Under the pieces are notes generated by a model. The model ran no database searches and was not told where the DNA came from. It saw only the letters and a list, made by a program, of their open reading frames with translations. A stretch of 20,629 bases of DNA from a virus, in IMG/VR virus record IMGVR_UViG_3300048033_000662, positions 1-20,629 of that record, one strand, 5' to 3'. Position numbers and translations under genes: made by a program. Positions 18,501 to 20,629 of this stretch are shown here, in pieces; position 1 is the stretch's first letter; each line of letters starts with the position of its first letter.

Positions 18501-20629
18501 CACACCTTCTTTTAGTATAGGTTCGGTAAGCATCTCAGACATAGCCTGAATCATGTTTGCCTTTGAGATCTTAACCTTACCAGTCTTGGTTATACCCTTG
18601 AAGTATTTATTCTGTATACCTGTACTGAATACCTCTCCAAACTGTTTATTGCTAACCTCATTAGCCTTAATAATATTAGCCATCTCTCCTATAAGTGTCT
18701 CAGAGAATAGTTTTCTTCCAGCAAAATTACTGTTGTCTGGACCTAATTTCTCTTTAACCTGAGACAGAATATCATTAAGAGACGTGGACTTCTTTATAGA
18801 CATATTTAAGCCTATCTCCTTACCACTTTTTACGATAACTTCATTTGCAGCTGCAAGAACAGCATTCTTAACCTGACCCTTAGTTATCTTAAACTTAGAG
18901 TCAACAGCCTTAGACGTGAAGAAGTCTAACACAGCGTTAGACATTGTGGTACTAGATAATAGTTTATGGTGTGCAGCAGATGTTAATGCCATTAGTATAC
19001 GACCTCCATTCTGATCATATACTGCATTAAGCATCTCAGCCATTTTCTTTGCAGCTTTAGCTGTACTTACCCAGAACATTCCGTCATCATGAAACTTGAT
19101 AGGGAAGAATATTCCACCCTTACCTTCAACGAGTAACTCCCCGTTTTTAAGTATAGTTCCAGAGAATGCTGCGTCAGGCTGATGAAGTAACATAAAATCA
19201 CCATTAAAATTGGCTAGTTTATTGTCTCTTCTGATGAACCCGTCATTCTCTAGCTGCTCGAATCTTTGTCCGTTAACGTCGTAAGAGAACGTCAAGCCAC
19301 TCTCTCTGTCTGAGAAGTCAGCCTGAAATCTTTTAGACATCTTACCACCAACAGTGTTAGGGTCTCCAAGAACATCAATATCCTCGAACGCGATCTGCTC
19401 ACCCTCACCTATTTTTCCTGCTATAGTATTAAGGACATCAATAACCTCAGCGTCTGTAAATGGTTTAAGACCTAGTCGTTTAGCTATGGCATCAAGCCAT
19501 CTTTTTATAGTACTCTGTGTACTGTTAGAAAGGTTATCATACTCTGTGGCAAGATATCCTACAAGCTCAGCTAGTTTTTCTTCAGACTGTATATTATTGT
19601 CATATCCAGCAGCAAAATCATTTAGGTATTGCTTGAGCTCAAACGGAGCGTTTCTAGATACCGCCTTAATCATTCTTTTGGTAAGAGCTCTGGCCTCAGC
19701 ATCACTCTTAACCATGTTAGTTATTATAGCATGGAATGTTTCGTGAGCTACAGTTCTTTGGTTAGCCTTGGATGCGTTGATGCTGATAACCCTTGTATCT
19801 GGATCGTATGACCCTGCAGATCTTCTTCCTGTAGCCTTCTCGTACTCTTCCTGTGTCTCATAAATTTTATATGTCACATCAGGAGCTATCTTAGATAAGG
19901 CCTTGACAGCATTAGCCACCTGCTCAACCAAGTTTCCTGCCTTGAAAAGACTTGCCATCTTCTGAAGCTCAGAATCTTCTTTTGTCTCTTCTCTTGTGGT
20001 CTCTTCCTCAAAAACAAATTCGTCTGGCAGAAGACCTATCTTCTGGTCAGCGAACTTCATCATCTTGTATGCCTCGTCAACCTTCTTCTCAGCTTTCTTT
20101 AGAAGCTCTATTTTTTTATTTACGTCTGTCTCTTCCTCAGCCTGCTTTCTTAATGCTCTAGCCTCATCTCTTTTAGCAAACGCTTTATCATTAACTCCAG
20201 AGAAGTTAACCCATGAGTTTTGCCCCCTGGTCTCTGTAGTCATTGCTCTCCTTGCCTTTGGAGAAAACATTTTAGAGTGTACTCTCCAGGCTATCTCTTC
20301 TCCTTTAGGACCAAAAGAATTACCCTCCTTGGCATGGCCAAAGAAGTCGTGAACAGCTCTGAACACGTCATTTATTAATAGCGTCTGACCATTAGCATCC
20401 TTGAAGCCACTATCACGTAGCATAGGGTTATCTTGTCTTTGTTGGTCAGTAATCTGCTCGCTTCCGAAACCAGCCTCTGTAGAGAATATTTTAATTCTCT
20501 TGTTCTTACGAAGATCTTCAATCATCTCCGCAGAGTTTTTGTAAGGCTCTCCGTTATCTATCTCTATAGAATAACCAGCATCAATAAGTTCTTGGTACTG
20601 TTCTACGGTCTCCTCTGCCAAGGCTTCGT
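15558..20629 (-). CDS. Giant phage polyvalent protein, 5' end missing
   Basis: A leftward frame of at least 1690 codons stays open at the right edge; the first in-window candidate start is a TTG at 20621 and the true start is probably outside. Numbering from that codon, residues 80-140 carry NDVFRAVHDFFGHAKEG and GEEIAWRVHSKMFS, a domain typical of phage large polyvalent proteins. Residues 289-360 hold a zincin-like peptidase motif HETFH (293-297) with later Glu candidates (EEKLAEL, 348-354). A poorly defined domain spans about 430-790. Near 1200 a hydrophobic-rich segment (TKTILSLGTHAKNVIGNI) starts the C-terminal part. Such proteins are thought to be packaged and injected with DNA to counter the host. 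It is convergent to the early genes. Confidence 0.75.
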   Translation of the reverse strand, partial: EALAEETVEQYQELIDAGYSIEIDNGEPYKNSAEMIEDLRKNKRIKIFSTEAGFGSEQITDQQRQDNPMLRDSGFKDANGQTLLINDVFRAVHDFFGHAKEGNSFGPKGEEIAWRVHSKMFSPKARRAMTTETRGQNSWVNFSGVNDKAFAKRDEARALRKQAEEETDVNKKIELLKKAEKKVDEAYKMMKFADQKIGLLPDEFVFEEETTREETKEDSELQKMASLFKAGNLVEQVANAVKALSKIAPDVTYKIYETQEEYEKATGRRSAGSYDPDTRVISINASKANQRTVAHETFHAIITNMVKSDAEARALTKRMIKAVSRNAPFELKQYLNDFAAGYDNNIQSEEKLAELVGYLATEYDNLSNSTQSTIKRWLDAIAKRLGLKPFTDAEVIDVLNTIAGKIGEGEQIAFEDIDVLGDPNTVGGKMSKRFQADFSDRESGLTFSYDVNGQRFEQLENDGFIRRDNKLANFNGDFMLLHQPDAAFSGTILKNGELLVEGKGGIFFPIKFHDDGMFWVSTAKAAKKMAEMLNAVYDQNGGRILMALTSAAHHKLLSSTTMSNAVLDFFTSKAVDSKFKITKGQVKNAVLAAANEVIVKSGKEIGLNMSIKKSTSLNDILSQVKEKLGPDNSNFAGRKLFSETLIGEMANIIKANEVSNKQFGEVFSTGIQNKYFKGITKTGKVKISKANMIQAMSEMLTEPILKEGVDRSSGGQVYAVIELNGRVEAVDFDGHESYPKAVKAVGNAKPILHILKDRLNWNDVFQDSETEKIVSKDREMKIFPPTAGISMTGLKLEVRDQVSEVASVVRTAKKNGISDETILKYLKDNGYDVKEGFKILEDINQRKMKSDQRLEGLLDPDKKGVSRFLDVVHKKFMSGRGFRPKSMQSLSDFREGLIEEQVNIARRNIKRIENAIKKRKDAKEVIDAIDRYMRGEKDHGVPTLMLGMVSDMRNHLDNLSKLLVESGAVKSEESAQNIINNLGSYLNRSYEVYDNKNYAKKVSEEVKQAAKNKLREIHRIYAEEESLRTGVPVDVILERRVDRAVDEILNQDEANEFIMRSKIGSKNLTPLEQRKEIPAEIRALMGEYGDPAMNYVRSIQKVASIIANQKFQKELRDAGEGVYLFKEAKGKYNVKIAGDGSESMDILAGMYTTKEIAEAMTNGNVVNIDLGAFQPIYEFYLKMVGAVKYTKTILSLGTHAKNVIGNIPFMIMTGNLNLKEMNNAVQVLRAEYSKNGKKELLAKMDEYTRLGIINQSATLNEIKDLLAKGETFEDVMLNRFSDKGYSRAKRKVKGFFRRAQKSYQVEDDFFKIAAYESEKSKYAKAIFKKDVSELNDSQLKEVSERAAEVVKNVLPNYSRVGGYVKLLKALPIAGTFISFTSESVRTSYNTVDLTIKEIADPKTRAIGIKRLSGIMQLAALKAGLLALWGMDSGDDEEESMKQARKLLPFWDTNSTIVPTKASEGEFRYRSISASDPHGYITKVFNAYMNADSYDEGLINALTEAYQPWLNPDMTFSVVSQLISNRDSNGRTIFKEGDTAEEKAIKITERLWKLAEPGTVTSVRKVFGSDDPFNEVIGQFTGFKEHKVDVIETIGYKSSDIQRRVVEINDYSKAKKAYDNGDITIEELREEYDKANSKKKKVYEDAIEIYKGAIFFGADPKEVQQRMMDWGIPKYIMKGLIYGEVPDINP

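Overview
The window looks like part of a tailed double-stranded DNA phage (or prophage) of a Bacteroidota host, most likely a flavobacterium. Four features support this. Start codons follow A/T-rich leaders with no Shine-Dalgarno sequence. Several genes have a Bacteroidota-type -7 box (TAnnTTTG) immediately before their ATG. Genes are packed tightly with many ATGA-type overlaps. The gene content is a phage replication/recombination set plus a very large polyvalent protein. Nothing here identifies a species.

Layout. Positions 1-1008 form a control region: a partial leftward gene at the edge, a cluster of GGTGTCGATT-like boxes, one arm of a 50-bp inverted repeat, and a probable structured RNA (about 741-993). 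Positions 1009-6202 hold 22 small, mostly unrecognised rightward genes (18-114 codons), typical of phage early/accessory genes. Positions 6203-6317 are a second control region with the other arm of the inverted repeat and more boxes, followed by a stand-alone AP2 DNA-binding protein. Positions 6558-15532 carry the nucleic-acid module: RecE-like PD-(D/E)XK exonuclease, ssDNA-binding-like protein, a tRNA-like minihelix, a CAU tRNA, a dATP/dGTP diphosphohydrolase-like protein, a DnaA domain IV protein, a VirE/BT4734-type primase-helicase, an SF2 helicase, a VRR-NUC nuclease, a metallophosphoesterase and a DUF3310 protein. A bidirectional terminator at 15536-15559 separates this from a convergent leftward gene of at least 1690 codons that runs off the right edge.

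The main finding is an array of five type I hammerhead ribozymes (1258-1309, 1626-1677, 1883-1934, 2495-2563, 2904-2955) between the first accessory genes. Each has the CUGANGA/GAAA core, stems II and III supported by compensatory changes, and a GUC cleavage site. Each would release the next gene with a 20-22 nt leader starting UUAACCAU(A/U)AA. The same leader follows the structured RNA before the first gene, where I find no hammerhead. The upstream stop codon lies inside or within 3 nt of every ribozyme, so translation termination and RNA self-cleavage are physically linked. I infer a transcript cut by ribozymes into stable units, with ribosomes gating each cut, and with ribozyme repeats that may also serve as junctions for cassette exchange.
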